Shown: positions 8,969 through 17,513, counted from the stretch's first letter. The stretch: DNA of 59,185 nt from Deltaproteobacteria bacterium Ga0077550 (GCA_001464385.1 LNFB01000173.1:1-59185), one strand, 5' to 3'. Numbers and translations are program-made. The notes: generated by a model not told the origin, from the letters alone.

Positions 8969-9272
8969 GTCGTTGCTGCTGCTCACCCTGGGTGCGGGGT
9001 CGCTGGTCGCGTGCCGCCCCGCCCCGGGCCGCGGCGCGACGCTGCAGGTCGTCACCGTGGCGCCGGACGCCGACGCCGACGTCTGGGTCGACGGCAACTA
9101 CATCGGCCGCGTCGGCGATCTCGGCCGCGCCGCTGCACCCCTCGCGCTCGCGCCGGGGAAGCACCGCGTCGAGGTCCGCAAGCCGGGGCGGTTCCCCGTG
9201 CAGCGCACGATCGAGGTCGACGGCAGCGCGCCGACGATCCGGGTCGAGGCGGAGCTGCTCGAGGATCCCTAG
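8943..9272 (+). CDS. Small PEGA-domain lipoprotein
   Basis: 109 residues from an ATG at 8943, inside the 3' end of the preceding gene. It has a lipoprotein signal with lipobox LVAC (Cys24). The mature part is essentially one PEGA-like domain: a short strand, VWVDGNYIGRV, a spacer, then LALAPGKHRVEVRKPGRFP and a final strand. PEGA domains are small beta-sandwiches on surface or envelope proteins and often occur on kinases and lipoproteins in myxobacteria. Its stop overlaps the 3' end of the convergent ANL-like gene by 4 nt. It is probably translated with the 7994 gene as a two-gene exported unit. Confidence 0.75.
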   Translation: MSWRSSCVESLLLLTLGAGSLVACRPAPGRGATLQVVTVAPDADADVWVDGNYIGRVGDLGRAAAPLALAPGKHRVEVRKPGRFPVQRTIEVDGSAPTIRVEAELLEDP

Positions 9273-10666
9273 CGGACCACCCGCGAGAACCCCCGCGGCA
9301 CCATGAACGGCGGCAGGTGCCCCACGGCGTGCTCCTCGATGTCGTCGACGTCGGTCTCGCCGGTCGCCTCGAACTCGAGCTGCACCTGCGGATCGCCGTC
9401 GGCGGCGTGCACGAGGTTCGCGCGCACCCACGTCAGTCGTCGGTGCTCGAGCATCGCCTCTTCGATGCTGTCGAGGCACGCGCGCCGACCTTCGAGGTTC
9501 ACCAGGCCGTCGTCGCGGCCGAGGATCTCGGAGAGCACACCGCCACGGAATCGCCCGGCGTAGCCGGTGTGGACGAAGCCGTCGTCGGACGCGGCGCCGG
9601 GCTGGCCCTCGGGCACCGTCGGGATCGTCGTCGCGGCCTGGGGGGTGCGGACGAGGACCTCGTTGCCGCCGGCCTGCATCGCGCCGCCGGCCGCGAGCTC
9701 GACGCCCGCCGCGGGCACGAACGTCTCGCTGCGCTCCATCACGCGCGACGCGAGCACGCCGACCTCCTCGAGCAGCAGGAGCTGCCGCAGCGCGGTGCCG
9801 AACGCCTGGCGGATCATCCGGCCGTTCTCGAGCGGCACGGTCGCCTGGGGAATCACGGGGATGATCGGCAGGGTCGTGCCGTTGGTCCGCACGGCGCGGG
9901 CGAGCTCGAGGATCTGCCGCACCGCGTCGACGACGATGAGGTTCTCGGTCGTCCGCGCGATCGGGACCACGGTGTCGAGCGCGGGGCCCTCGGCCATCAC
10001 GAGCTGGGCCTCGGACTCGAGCCAGCCGAGCACGACGGGATCGAAGAACCGCGGCACGGTGAAGGGCTGCGCGCACAGGATCCGCGCGCCTGCGTCGAGC
10101 TGGAGGGTCGACAGCGCGGCGCGGCCGATCTCGCGGAGGTGCGCCCCGGTGCGCAGCGTGTCGCGGGCGACTCCGCCGATGCCCCGCGCCTCCATCACCA
10201 GCTCGACGCCGGCGGGGAGCGTCACCGCGTCGGGGCCCGGCTCGAGCACGTCGACGGTGAGCAGGGAGCTCGCGAGGCGCTTGCGCGAGCGCACCGTGTA
10301 CCCCTCGGGGTAGTCGAGCGCCGCGGTGTCGAGGCCCCGCGGGCGGCGGATGACCGCGCGTACGGGCAGCCGCCGGCAGGCGTCCAGGAGCGTGCGATCG
10401 CCATTGGCCGGATCCACGGGCATCGCGATCGCGTCCATCTTCGACAGCGCGACCAGCAGGATCAGGAATTCGGCGACGTTGCCCATCGACAGCGCGACCA
10501 GATCGCGGGCGCCGATGCCGAGGCCCGCGAGCTCCTTGGCCCGCCGCTCGGCCCGCGTCAGCAGGCCGCGGCGGCTGAGCGTCGTGTCCTGGCTGTAGAC
10601 CGATCTCGGCGCCCCAGATCGCTCCACCGCTTCGAAGAGGCGCGCGTAGAAGTGACCTTCCGACAT
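9269..10666 (-). CDS. Degenerate adenylate-forming (ANL/AMP-binding) superfamily protein
   Basis: 465 residues from the ATG at 10666, shorter than the usual 500-560. The overall order of an acyl-CoA synthetase is readable: an N-terminal LTRAERRAKELAGLGIGARDLVALSMGN segment, the middle Rossmann-like subdomain, and a C-terminal G-R-D-D-G-L-V-N-L-E-G-R-R hinge. The catalytic motifs are lost, however. The phosphate loop TSGTTGxPK is replaced by a sequence around GIGGVARD. The A7 Asp is Tyr (HTGY instead of HTGD). The protein ends at MVPRGFSRVVR, before the A10 lysine. ATP-dependent adenylation is therefore unlikely, and a structural or substrate-binding role is inferred. It is the last gene of a minus-strand operon, 23 nt after the TPR/barrel gene. 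Confidence 0.75.
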   Translation of the reverse strand: MSEGHFYARLFEAVERSGAPRSVYSQDTTLSRRGLLTRAERRAKELAGLGIGARDLVALSMGNVAEFLILLVALSKMDAIAMPVDPANGDRTLLDACRRLPVRAVIRRPRGLDTAALDYPEGYTVRSRKRLASSLLTVDVLEPGPDAVTLPAGVELVMEARGIGGVARDTLRTGAHLREIGRAALSTLQLDAGARILCAQPFTVPRFFDPVVLGWLESEAQLVMAEGPALDTVVPIARTTENLIVVDAVRQILELARAVRTNGTTLPIIPVIPQATVPLENGRMIRQAFGTALRQLLLLEEVGVLASRVMERSETFVPAAGVELAAGGAMQAGGNEVLVRTPQAATTIPTVPEGQPGAASDDGFVHTGYAGRFRGGVLSEILGRDDGLVNLEGRRACLDSIEEAMLEHRRLTWVRANLVHAADGDPQVQLEFEATGETDVDDIEEHAVGHLPPFMVPRGFSRVVR

Positions 10667-10689
10667 GGCCGTCCGCGAGGCTTTGGGCC

Positions 10690-11877
10690 TCAGAAGCGCG
10701 GAGCGTATCCAAGATCGACGGTCGTCACCAGCGCCGCGCCGCCGGGCAATCCGGCCTCGGCGAAGGGCGTCTGGCCGCAGCCGTCGGCGCCTTCGGGGGG
10801 ATCCCCCGCGTCGCCGTTGCCCATGACGGCGAGCGCCGGCGTGATCCTCAGGCCGAGCTCGTGGTTGCGCCGCCGCCCGAGCAGCAGCAGCGCCGAGAGG
10901 CGTGGTCCGAGCAGCAGGCCGCCGCGCTGCGCGACCCGCCCGTCGCGCGACGTCGGGCACGTCAGCTCCGAGGTGCCGTCGCGCGAGAGACCCTCGTACA
11001 GGACGCCGAGCAACCCGCCGACGCCGAGCTCGAAGCGGCGGCCGCGGCCCAGCGCGATCCCGAAGTCGGTGGTGATCGCGAGGTGGGCGTCGATCAGGCG
11101 GTGGCGGGCCTTCGCGTCGCTGGGCTGGCCGTACACCGCGAACTCGGCCCCGAGGTTCACGCGCTCGCGCGTCCCGAGGAATGCGCCGCCGCGGATGCCG
11201 AGGCCGAGCAACGGCAAACGCTCGACGAGGTCGGTGTCGCGCAGCCGGCCCATGTGCGCGAGCACGACCGGCAGGAACGGACCGACGCGCGCGGGGCTGC
11301 GCGTCGAGACGATCGGTGCGGGCGCAGGGGTGGGCTCGGGCTCGGGCTCGGGCTCGGGTTCGTCGGTCGGATCGATGCGCGTGACCGCCTCGCGCAGCGC
11401 GGGCGGGGGACCCGGCGGGGGCGCGTCCACGGCCGGAGGCGGATCCTCCGGGGCCGGGGGCGTCAGCTCCGCGACGATGCGCTCGACGTCGGCGCGGTCC
11501 TCCGCGTCGGGGGCCGCGTCGAGGTAGGCCCGGTACGCGGTGATCGCAGCGTCGCGGTGCTCGATCGCCGCGGCGTCGCCCGACGCGGCGGCGAGCATCA
11601 GCGCGTGGTGACACACCGCGATGTTGAAGTGGAGCTGTGGCGTGGGCGCCAGCGCGAGCGCCCGCTCGAACTCCGCGAGCGCGCCGACGTAGTCGCCCTT
11701 GCCCGCGGCGGCCTTGGCCCGCCTCACCGCGATGTCGGCCTCGCTACGGGGCTTCGCCTCGCTGACGCCGCTGGCGAGCGACACGACGAGCGCCACGACG
11801 AGCGACGCGAACGGGGATCTCGGGAGCGGGCGCAACGCGGCACCAGTGTTGCGAGTGCGGCGCGTCGCTTCAACCAC
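10690..11877 (-). CDS. Exported TPR protein with probable outer-membrane beta-barrel C-terminus
   Basis: About 395 residues if started at the GTG at 11877, which overlaps the stop of the upstream transpeptidase gene; a TTG at 11835 is the alternative. Either start gives a signal peptide ending near SGVSEA. The next 110 residues contain TPR-like helices (KGDYVGALAEFERALALAP, then an AYRAYLDAAPDAED repeat). A Pro/Glu-rich linker with an EPEPEPEP run, encoded by a hexanucleotide repeat, follows. The last 220 residues alternate amphipathic strands with Gly-rich turns and end in an aromatic residue (YAPRF), as in outer-membrane barrels. The arrangement is common in myxobacterial envelope proteins of unknown role. 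Its position between a transpeptidase and a pseudo-ligase suggests cell-envelope work. Confidence 0.7.
   Translation of the reverse strand: MVEATRRTRNTGAALRPLPRSPFASLVVALVVSLASGVSEAKPRSEADIAVRRAKAAAGKGDYVGALAEFERALALAPTPQLHFNIAVCHHALMLAAASGDAAAIEHRDAAITAYRAYLDAAPDAEDRADVERIVAELTPPAPEDPPPAVDAPPPGPPPALREAVTRIDPTDEPEPEPEPEPTPAPAPIVSTRSPARVGPFLPVVLAHMGRLRDTDLVERLPLLGLGIRGGAFLGTRERVNLGAEFAVYGQPSDAKARHRLIDAHLAITTDFGIALGRGRRFELGVGGLLGVLYEGLSRDGTSELTCPTSRDGRVAQRGGLLLGPRLSALLLLGRRRNHELGLRITPALAVMGNGDAGDPPEGADGCGQTPFAEAGLPGGAALVTTVDLGYAPRF
11332..11361. repeat. Hexanucleotide GGGCTC microsatellite inside the TPR/barrel gene
   Basis: Four perfect GGGCTC units and one variant (GGGTTC) encode the Glu-Pro alternating linker on the minus strand. 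The unit is two codons long, so expansion or contraction would keep the frame and change only linker length. Confidence 0.85.
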
Positions 11878-13486
11878 CGAGGGGCGTCGCCTCGAGCTTG
11901 GGCAGGGAGCCCGGCACCGGGGGCAGCTCGGCGGCGCCGGGCGGCGGCGGCAGATCGGCCATCGCGGGGGCGGCCGACGGCGTCGGGTCCGGCGCAGCCG
12001 CGGCGGCCTTGCCCGGGTCGGCCTTCGCGTCGGTGCTCGCGGCCTTGCCGGCCTCGGGTGCCTTGGTCGGCGTCGTCGGTGTGCTCGAGACCAGCGCACC
12101 CGATCCGTCGCGCTCGGGGAGCACCACGCCGGTGGCGGTCAGTCGGGCATCGCGGGCCCGGGCGATCGCATCGCGGCGCTCGAGGTACAGCTGCACGAGG
12201 CGGCGCGCCGCGTAGTGGGCCTTGATCCGCCACGCCGGCTCGTTCGCGAGGAGCACCGCGAACGCGATCTCGGGGCGGTCGGCCGGGGCGAAGCCGATGA
12301 ACCAGTTGTAGTTCAGCGACGGGGCCCGCTTGCCGGTGAGGCTGCCGGTCTTGCCGGCGACGCGCACGCCTTGGATGTAGTCGTTGCCCTGGCCGTCGCG
12401 GAAGCTGATCCGCGCCGTGCCGTTGGTCGTCGTCGCCTCCATCATCGCGCCGATCGCATCCGAGATCTCGCGGGAGATGACGCGCTCGGGCTTGGCGAGG
12501 GCGGGCGTGAGGTCGGTGCCGTCGGGCCCGAGGACCTGGGCGATGACGTGCGGCGGTTGGACCATCCCGCCGCGGGCGAAGATGCTGGCGAGCAGCGCCC
12601 CGTGGATCGGGCTCATGTCGATGTTCCAGAACCCGGCGGCGACCTTGGCCCGCTCCTTCGGATCGCTGGGGATGTGCGCCGGCGAGCGCTCGACGTTGAA
12701 CTCGAAGGGGATGTCGGTCTCGAACAGGAACGTCTTGGCCACCTGTGCGAGCTGATCCTGGCCGAGGTGCGCCAACGCCAGCTTGCCGATGACGAGGTTG
12801 TAGCTGTGGGCCACCGCCGACGAGAGGCTCTCGCACTGGGTGTCGCGGGCTGGATCGTCCCGCAGCTCGTCGTCGGAGATGCCGTGCAGACCGCCGGAGA
12901 AGCACACCTGGGTGCCCGCGTTGACGTTGCCGGTCTCGAGCAGCGCCGCCGAGGTGACGAGCTTGAACACCGAGGCCGCGGGCGCCCACGCCGACGCGAC
13001 GACCTCCATCGGGTCGACCTGCGGGTCCATGCTCGAGTGGCCGGCCATCACCAGCACCGAGTTGTCGCGCACGTCGAGCATCACCGCCGCCGCGTAGGGC
13101 ACCTCGCGGTTGCGGAAGATCTGCAGCGCGGCGTCCTGCAGCGCCGGGTCGATCGTGAGCAGGATGCGATGGCCGTCGTTGAGCTCCTGGACCAGGCGCC
13201 CATCGGCGGCCGGCGGGGCCTTGCCCGAGGGCGGCGGTGCAGCGGCCGAGGAGAGGTACGCGCTGAACTTCGCCGCGCCGAGATCCAGGCGATCCAGCCA
13301 CGGGAGCGGCGGCGGTGCGGTCGGCTCGGGCGCCTCCGCGGCCGCGGTCGCGGCGGTGCGGGGCAGCTCGAAATCCTCGGGCGCCGCCTGGCGCTGGACG
13401 TAGACCGCGATCGCGCCCAACGTCCCCAAGAAGAAGAGCGCGCCTAGCCCGCCCAGTCCCCCTCGCGTAGTTCGCCCGCTGGACAC
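11870..13486 (-). CDS. Penicillin-binding protein, transpeptidase (class B-like)
   Basis: 538 residues from a GTG at 13486. One N-terminal membrane segment (about 12-30) is followed by a Pro/Ala-rich periplasmic linker and a transpeptidase domain. The three active-site motifs are intact: SVFK (Ser172, Lys175), SYN (227-229) and KTG (378-380). Class B PBPs cross-link peptidoglycan peptides by D,D-transpeptidation. The domain between about 100 and 415 is typical, but the N-terminal dimerisation module of FtsI/PBP2 is absent, so it is closer to short PbpA-like enzymes. A long Pro/Ala/Asp-rich C-terminal tail of about 110 residues is unusual. It heads the operon with the TPR/barrel and ANL-like genes. 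A well-formed promoter lies directly upstream. Confidence 0.88.
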   Translation of the reverse strand: MSSGRTTRGGLGGLGALFFLGTLGAIAVYVQRQAAPEDFELPRTAATAAAEAPEPTAPPPLPWLDRLDLGAAKFSAYLSSAAAPPPSGKAPPAADGRLVQELNDGHRILLTIDPALQDAALQIFRNREVPYAAAVMLDVRDNSVLVMAGHSSMDPQVDPMEVVASAWAPAASVFKLVTSAALLETGNVNAGTQVCFSGGLHGISDDELRDDPARDTQCESLSSAVAHSYNLVIGKLALAHLGQDQLAQVAKTFLFETDIPFEFNVERSPAHIPSDPKERAKVAAGFWNIDMSPIHGALLASIFARGGMVQPPHVIAQVLGPDGTDLTPALAKPERVISREISDAIGAMMEATTTNGTARISFRDGQGNDYIQGVRVAGKTGSLTGKRAPSLNYNWFIGFAPADRPEIAFAVLLANEPAWRIKAHYAARRLVQLYLERRDAIARARDARLTATGVVLPERDGSGALVSSTPTTPTKAPEAGKAASTDAKADPGKAAAAAPDPTPSAAPAMADLPPPPGAAELPPVPGSLPKLEATPLGG

Positions 13487-13494
13487 GACGCCCG

Positions 13495-13523
13495 CCTATA
13501 GCAACTGCGGGCGCCGCGGTCAA
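13495..13523 (-). promoter_or_regulatory. Sigma-70-like promoter TTGACC-N17-TATAGG for the PBP operon
   Basis: On the minus strand TTGACC (13518-13523) is separated by exactly 17 bp from TATAGG (13495-13500), which ends 8 nt before the GTG start at 13486. The predicted transcript would be leaderless or have a leader of a couple of bases. The -35 sequence is identical to that at 39355. Confidence 0.6.
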
Positions 13524-13696
13524 AAACCGGACCGCGTCCCGGGGTGAACGCGCGATCGCACCCGGTCCGCGCCCACGGTGCGCCCCCGTGACGGCGTTCC
13601 GGGCCGAGACCGCGCGAGGCGGGCCCGATCCCAACCCTCCCCGAGAGCGCGGTGCAACCACAGTGTGGGCGGGCTGATCACCGCATGTCCGTCCCG

Positions 13697-13727
13697 TTGC
13701 CGCCTGGGGCCCCGCCTCTGCTAGTCT
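13697..13727 (+). promoter_or_regulatory. Possible promoter TTGCCG-N19-TAGTCT for the FHA-GGDEF gene
   Basis: TTGCCG (13697-13702) and TAGTCT (13722-13727) are 19 bp apart, slightly long. The -10 ends 33 nt before the ATG at 13761, leaving a leader of roughly 27 nt. Confidence 0.35.
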
Positions 13728-13760
13728 ACGGACAAGAGCTTCGCCCCGACTCTCGGGATC

Positions 13761-14651
13761 ATGCGCGACGAAACGATCGTCACCGTCATCCACAAAGTGG
13801 AGGACACCGGCCTTCAGCGGCGAAAGAAGGACGCCTGCATCGTCGTCATCTATGGCGCCGAGCTGGGACGGAAGTATGCGATCGAAAATCGAGAGATGAC
13901 GATCGGTCGCGCGACCGTGAACGACATCTGCGTCAGCCAGGACTCGGTCTCCCGCACGCACGCGACGATCCTCGTCGACGAGCACGGCGTGAAGATCCGC
14001 GACAACGTGTCGACCAACGGCACGTACGTCAACGACCACAAGATCCACGAGGTCTACCTCAAGGACGGCGACCTCATCAAAGTCGGCCGGTCGATCTTCA
14101 AGTTCCTGACCGGCGACAACATCGAGAGCTCGTACCACGAGGAGATCTACCGGCTCTCGACCGTCGACGGCCTCACGCAGATCTTCAACAAGCGCTACTT
14201 CGTCGAGACCCTCGAGCGCGAGCTCAGCCGCGCCCGCCGGTACGACCGGCCGCTGGCGCTGATGATGTTCGACATCGATCACTTCAAGAAGTGCAACGAC
14301 ACGTACGGCCACCGCGCCGGCGACCACGTGCTGCGGCACATGGCCGATCTGGTGCGGCAGCGCTCGCGCAAGGTCGACGTCATCGCCCGCTACGGCGGCG
14401 AGGAGTTCGCGGTCGTGCTGCCCGAGATCGACCTCGCCGGCGCCGCGCAGTTCGGCGAGAGCCTGCGGCGCATGGTCGAGGAAGAGGAGTTCGTGTTCGA
14501 GGGCCGGCGCATCCCGCTGGCCATCTCGGTCGGCGTCGCGGACCTCGAGCCGGGCATCGCCAACGCGGACGACCTCATCAAGAAGGCCGACGCCCGGCTG
14601 TATCGCGCGAAACAGGGCGGTCGCAACCGCGTCGTCGCGAGCGAGGGCTGA
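13761..14651 (+). CDS. FHA-GGDEF diguanylate cyclase
   Basis: 296 residues with two domains and no membrane segment. Residues about 25-115 form an FHA domain, which reads phosphothreonine peptides; its key residues are visible as TIGR (47-50), SRTH (64-67) and STNGT (84-88). Residues about 132-290 form a GGDEF cyclase that makes c-di-GMP from two GTP, with the active-site loop GGEEF at 212-216. The product-inhibition I-site RxxD is present as R203-K-V-D206, five residues before the loop. It is therefore predicted to be an active, feedback-inhibited enzyme whose location or activity is set by Ser/Thr kinase signalling, which fits the Hanks-type kinases in this window. mutL begins 22 nt downstream. 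Confidence 0.93.
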   Translation: MRDETIVTVIHKVEDTGLQRRKKDACIVVIYGAELGRKYAIENREMTIGRATVNDICVSQDSVSRTHATILVDEHGVKIRDNVSTNGTYVNDHKIHEVYLKDGDLIKVGRSIFKFLTGDNIESSYHEEIYRLSTVDGLTQIFNKRYFVETLERELSRARRYDRPLALMMFDIDHFKKCNDTYGHRAGDHVLRHMADLVRQRSRKVDVIARYGGEEFAVVLPEIDLAGAAQFGESLRRMVEEEEFVFEGRRIPLAISVGVADLEPGIANADDLIKKADARLYRAKQGGRNRVVASEG

Positions 14652-14673
14652 CCGCCGCGGCGGTCGAGGCGTG

Positions 14674-16524
14674 ATGGTCGACGCGGTCGCCAGCGGGCCC
14701 GCCGTGGGCGACGCCGAGGGGCCGCGGCGCATCCGCGTGCTGCCGCCCGAGCTCGCCGATCAGATCGCCGCCGGCGAGGTCGTCGAGCGGCCGGCGTCGA
14801 TCCTGAAGGAGCTGCTCGACAACGCGATCGACGCCGGGGCCACGCGCATCGACCTCGAGCTCGTCGCTGGCGGCACCGCGAAGATCGTCGTGGTCGACGA
14901 CGGCGGCGGCATCGAGCCCGGCGATCTGCAGCTCGCGATCACGCGCCACGCCACCAGCAAGCTCGTCGGTGCCGCGGAGCTGATCGAGCCGCCGTGCCTG
15001 GGCTTCCGCGGCGAGGCGCTCGCGAGCATCGCCGCGGTCGCGCACGTCGTGATCGAGAGCCGGACCGCGGGCGCGGGCGCGGGCACGCGCCTGACCAGCC
15101 ACCCCGGTCTGCCGCCGGCCATGGTGACGTGCGCGCACCCGGGCGGCACCCGCATCGAGATCTCGAGCCTGTTCGCGAACGTGCCGGCGCGGCGCAAGTT
15201 CCTCCGCTCGGCCGCGACCGAGCTCTCGCACTGCGTCGAGACCGTGACCCGCGTCGCGCTCGTCCATCCCCACGTCGGCGTGCGCCTGCGCCACGAGGGG
15301 CGCATCGTCTTCGACGTCGCGCGCGGGGACGAGGACGCCCGCGTCGCTGGTGTCCTCGGCCGAAGGGGCGCAACCGACCTGCGCCGCTTCGTCGGCGAGT
15401 TCGAGGGCATCGGCGTGCGCGCGTGGGTGGGGGACGGCGACGCCGAGCGTGCGGACGTGTTGGTGGTCGTCCGCCGCCGGGTGATCCGCGAGCGGGCCAT
15501 CGCGCAGATCGTCCGCGAGGCCTGGCTCGGCGCCCGATCGCCGTGCGCCTGCCTCGTCGTCGAGCCGCCGCACGGGACCGTCGACGTGAACGTGCACCCG
15601 CAGAAGTCGGAGGTCCGCTTCGCCGAACCGCAGCGGGTCTACGCCGCGGTGCGGCGCGCGATGGCGACGCTGGATCGCACGCCGCTCGCGATCTCCGAGC
15701 TCGCGCCGCGCCCCGAGCCGTCGCCGTCGATCGCGGTGGTGGCGGGCACGCTGAGCCTCCCGCTCGAGACGCGGGCCGACGACGCGCCGCCGTCATCGTC
15801 CCCGCCCACGGCGTACGTGCTGCGCACGCGGGCCACCGAGGCCGACTACGCCGCGGCCCGTGATCGCCTGCACGCCGAGGCGCGGGCCCTCGCGACGCTG
15901 ACCTCGGCGCGCGCCGAGGGGCCGCGCGCTGCCGAGGCACTGGCGCCCGCGGTCCGCGAGCCCGAGGTCGCCGCGCCCGAGCCGGAGCTCATCGATTGCT
16001 TGCCGGGGCCCGTCGCGCTGATGCGCTGGCAGGACGACCTCCTCGCGGTGGATCTCCGGGTCCTGCGCACGCACCTGCTGCGGCGTCGGCTCCTCGCCGA
16101 GCTCGGCGGAGGTGCGCTCGCGGGGCAGGCCCTGCTGATCCCCGCGGTCGTGCAGCTCGGCGCCGAGGAGGTCGCGCTGGTCGAGGAGGCCCAGGCCGAG
16201 CTCCAGAACCTCGGCCTGGTGGTCGATCGCTTCGGCGACGACGCGGTCGTCGTGCGCACGATCCCGGCGGAGCTGCGCCGCTGCGTCGACGACATCGACG
16301 CGGCGGCCGTGCTCGCGCGTGTGCTGCCGTACCTCCGCGCGCGACGCCGCGACGCGCTCGGGCCCGCCGACGCCGCGAACGTCCTCGCGGCGTGTGCCGG
16401 CAGCACGGTCGCGGCCCGCTTCGCCCGCCGGTTCGTGCGCGAGGCGATGGACGAGGGCCTCGCCATCGACGACATCCCCGGGATCCGCCGCTGGCGGGCC
16501 GACGAGCTGGTCGAAGGACGATGA
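14674..16524 (+). CDS. mutL: DNA mismatch repair ATPase MutL, lacking endonuclease motifs
   Basis: 616 residues from the ATG at 14674 (a GTG at 14671 directly precedes it). The N-terminal GHKL ATPase is complete: catalytic Glu46 in KELLDNAIDAGA, DDGGGI, TRHATSK and GFRGEALASI. An acidic/Pro-rich linker (about 340-435) leads to the C-terminal dimerisation domain. That domain aligns with MutL proteins over ANVLAACAGSTVAAR but lacks the nuclease signatures: DQHAAxERxxYE is replaced by DLRVLRTHLLRRRL, and CPHGRP by IPGIRRW. The protein should bind ATP and MutS but is unlikely to nick DNA itself. Its stop overlaps the miaA start (ATGA), so mutL-miaA-accA form one operon. Confidence 0.93.
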   Translation: MVDAVASGPAVGDAEGPRRIRVLPPELADQIAAGEVVERPASILKELLDNAIDAGATRIDLELVAGGTAKIVVVDDGGGIEPGDLQLAITRHATSKLVGAAELIEPPCLGFRGEALASIAAVAHVVIESRTAGAGAGTRLTSHPGLPPAMVTCAHPGGTRIEISSLFANVPARRKFLRSAATELSHCVETVTRVALVHPHVGVRLRHEGRIVFDVARGDEDARVAGVLGRRGATDLRRFVGEFEGIGVRAWVGDGDAERADVLVVVRRRVIRERAIAQIVREAWLGARSPCACLVVEPPHGTVDVNVHPQKSEVRFAEPQRVYAAVRRAMATLDRTPLAISELAPRPEPSPSIAVVAGTLSLPLETRADDAPPSSSPPTAYVLRTRATEADYAAARDRLHAEARALATLTSARAEGPRAAEALAPAVREPEVAAPEPELIDCLPGPVALMRWQDDLLAVDLRVLRTHLLRRRLLAELGGGALAGQALLIPAVVQLGAEEVALVEEAQAELQNLGLVVDRFGDDAVVVRTIPAELRRCVDDIDAAAVLARVLPYLRARRRDALGPADAANVLAACAGSTVAARFARRFVREAMDEGLAIDDIPGIRRWRADELVEGR

Positions 16525-17513
16525 CCATGCGCCGGGCGATCGCCATCGTCGGTCCCACCGCGGCGGGCAAGGGCGAGCTCGGCCGCGAGGTCGCGCGCCG
16601 ACTCGGCCGCGCGGTCTTCGTGTGCGACTCCGTGAAGGTGTTCCGCGGACTCGACATCGGCAGCGGCAAGCCGAGCGCCGAGGTGCGCGCCGCGATCCCG
16701 CACCACCTCGTCGACCTCGTCGACCCCGACGCCGACTTCTCCGCGGGGGACTACGCACGCGCGGCATGGTCGACGCTGACCGAGGTCCCGGGCGTCTTCG
16801 TCGGCGGCACCGGGTTCTACCTCCGCGCCACCGCGTGGACGCAGAGCGCGCCGAGCCTGCCCGGTGACGGCCGTGAGACGGCCCACGCCGATGCGCCGCC
16901 CGGGGACGCGCTGCGGATCGAGTTCGAGGCGAGCTGGCGCGCGCGCGAGGCCGCCGAGGCCGGCGTGATCTGGCGCGCGCTCGAGCGGGTCGACGCCCAC
17001 ACCGCCGCGGGCATCCACCCCGCCAACCTCGCCCGGTGCCTGCGCGCGCTGTGGCTGTGCGAGCGTCACGGCGCGCCCATCTCGGCGATCCGCGCGATCG
17101 ACCCGCCGACGCCGCGACTCTCGCTGCTCCTCGTGGTCCTCGATCCCGGCCCGGATCGGCTCGCGGAGCGCATCGAACGGCGTGTCGACGCGATGCTCGC
17201 GGCCGGCTGGCGCCGCGAGGTAGAGATGCTGCGGGCGGCCGGCTATCATGCCGGGCACAAAGCGATGCAGAGCCTCGGCTACCGCCAGATGCTGGAGTTG
17301 GTCGAAGGTCGGGCCGACCTCGCCTCGGTGCGCGCCGAGATCATCGCCGCGACGCGCCGGTACGCCCGACGGCAGCGCACGTATTTCCGCCACCAGTTCC
17401 CCGGCGCGACCGTGCACACGATCGCCACGCCGAGCGCATGTCCGTGGGACGCCATCGAGGCGTTCGCCGGCGATGCCGGCGACGAACTCGCTGGCGACGA
17501 AGGAGTCCCGTGA
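16521..17513 (+). CDS. miaA: tRNA dimethylallyltransferase MiaA
   Basis: 330 residues from the ATG at 16521, which overlaps the mutL stop (ATGA). MiaA adds a dimethylallyl group to N6 of A37 in tRNAs reading UNN codons. The P-loop GPTAAGKG (11-18), the DSVKVFRGLDIGSGKP segment, GGTGFYL and the tRNA-contacting TRRYARRQRTYFR motif are all recognisable. A Gly/Asp/Ala-rich insertion near residues 115-135 replaces part of the central region. The length is slightly above the usual 300-320. The mutL-miaA pairing is widespread in bacteria. The stop overlaps the accA start by one base. Confidence 0.93.
   Translation: MTMRRAIAIVGPTAAGKGELGREVARRLGRAVFVCDSVKVFRGLDIGSGKPSAEVRAAIPHHLVDLVDPDADFSAGDYARAAWSTLTEVPGVFVGGTGFYLRATAWTQSAPSLPGDGRETAHADAPPGDALRIEFEASWRAREAAEAGVIWRALERVDAHTAAGIHPANLARCLRALWLCERHGAPISAIRAIDPPTPRLSLLLVVLDPGPDRLAERIERRVDAMLAAGWRREVEMLRAAGYHAGHKAMQSLGYRQMLELVEGRADLASVRAEIIAATRRYARRQRTYFRHQFPGATVHTIATPSACPWDAIEAFAGDAGDELAGDEGVP

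Larger units (their letters stand above)
13487..13760. other. Divergent intergenic region between PBP operon and FHA-GGDEF gene
   Basis: This 274-bp stretch holds the two outward-facing promoters described separately (13495-13523 and 13697-13727). Nothing else recognisable is seen between them; no small reading frame with a ribosome-binding site was found. Confidence 0.6.

Noticed and set aside
9269..10666. Functional acyl-CoA synthetase
   Set aside because: The phosphate loop, the A7 Asp and the A10 Lys region are all missing, so only the fold is claimed.
16521..17513. Loss of a conserved MiaA residue (DSVKVFRG versus DSMQVYRG)
   Set aside because: E. coli MiaA also differs at these places (DSALIYKG), so the change is within normal variation.
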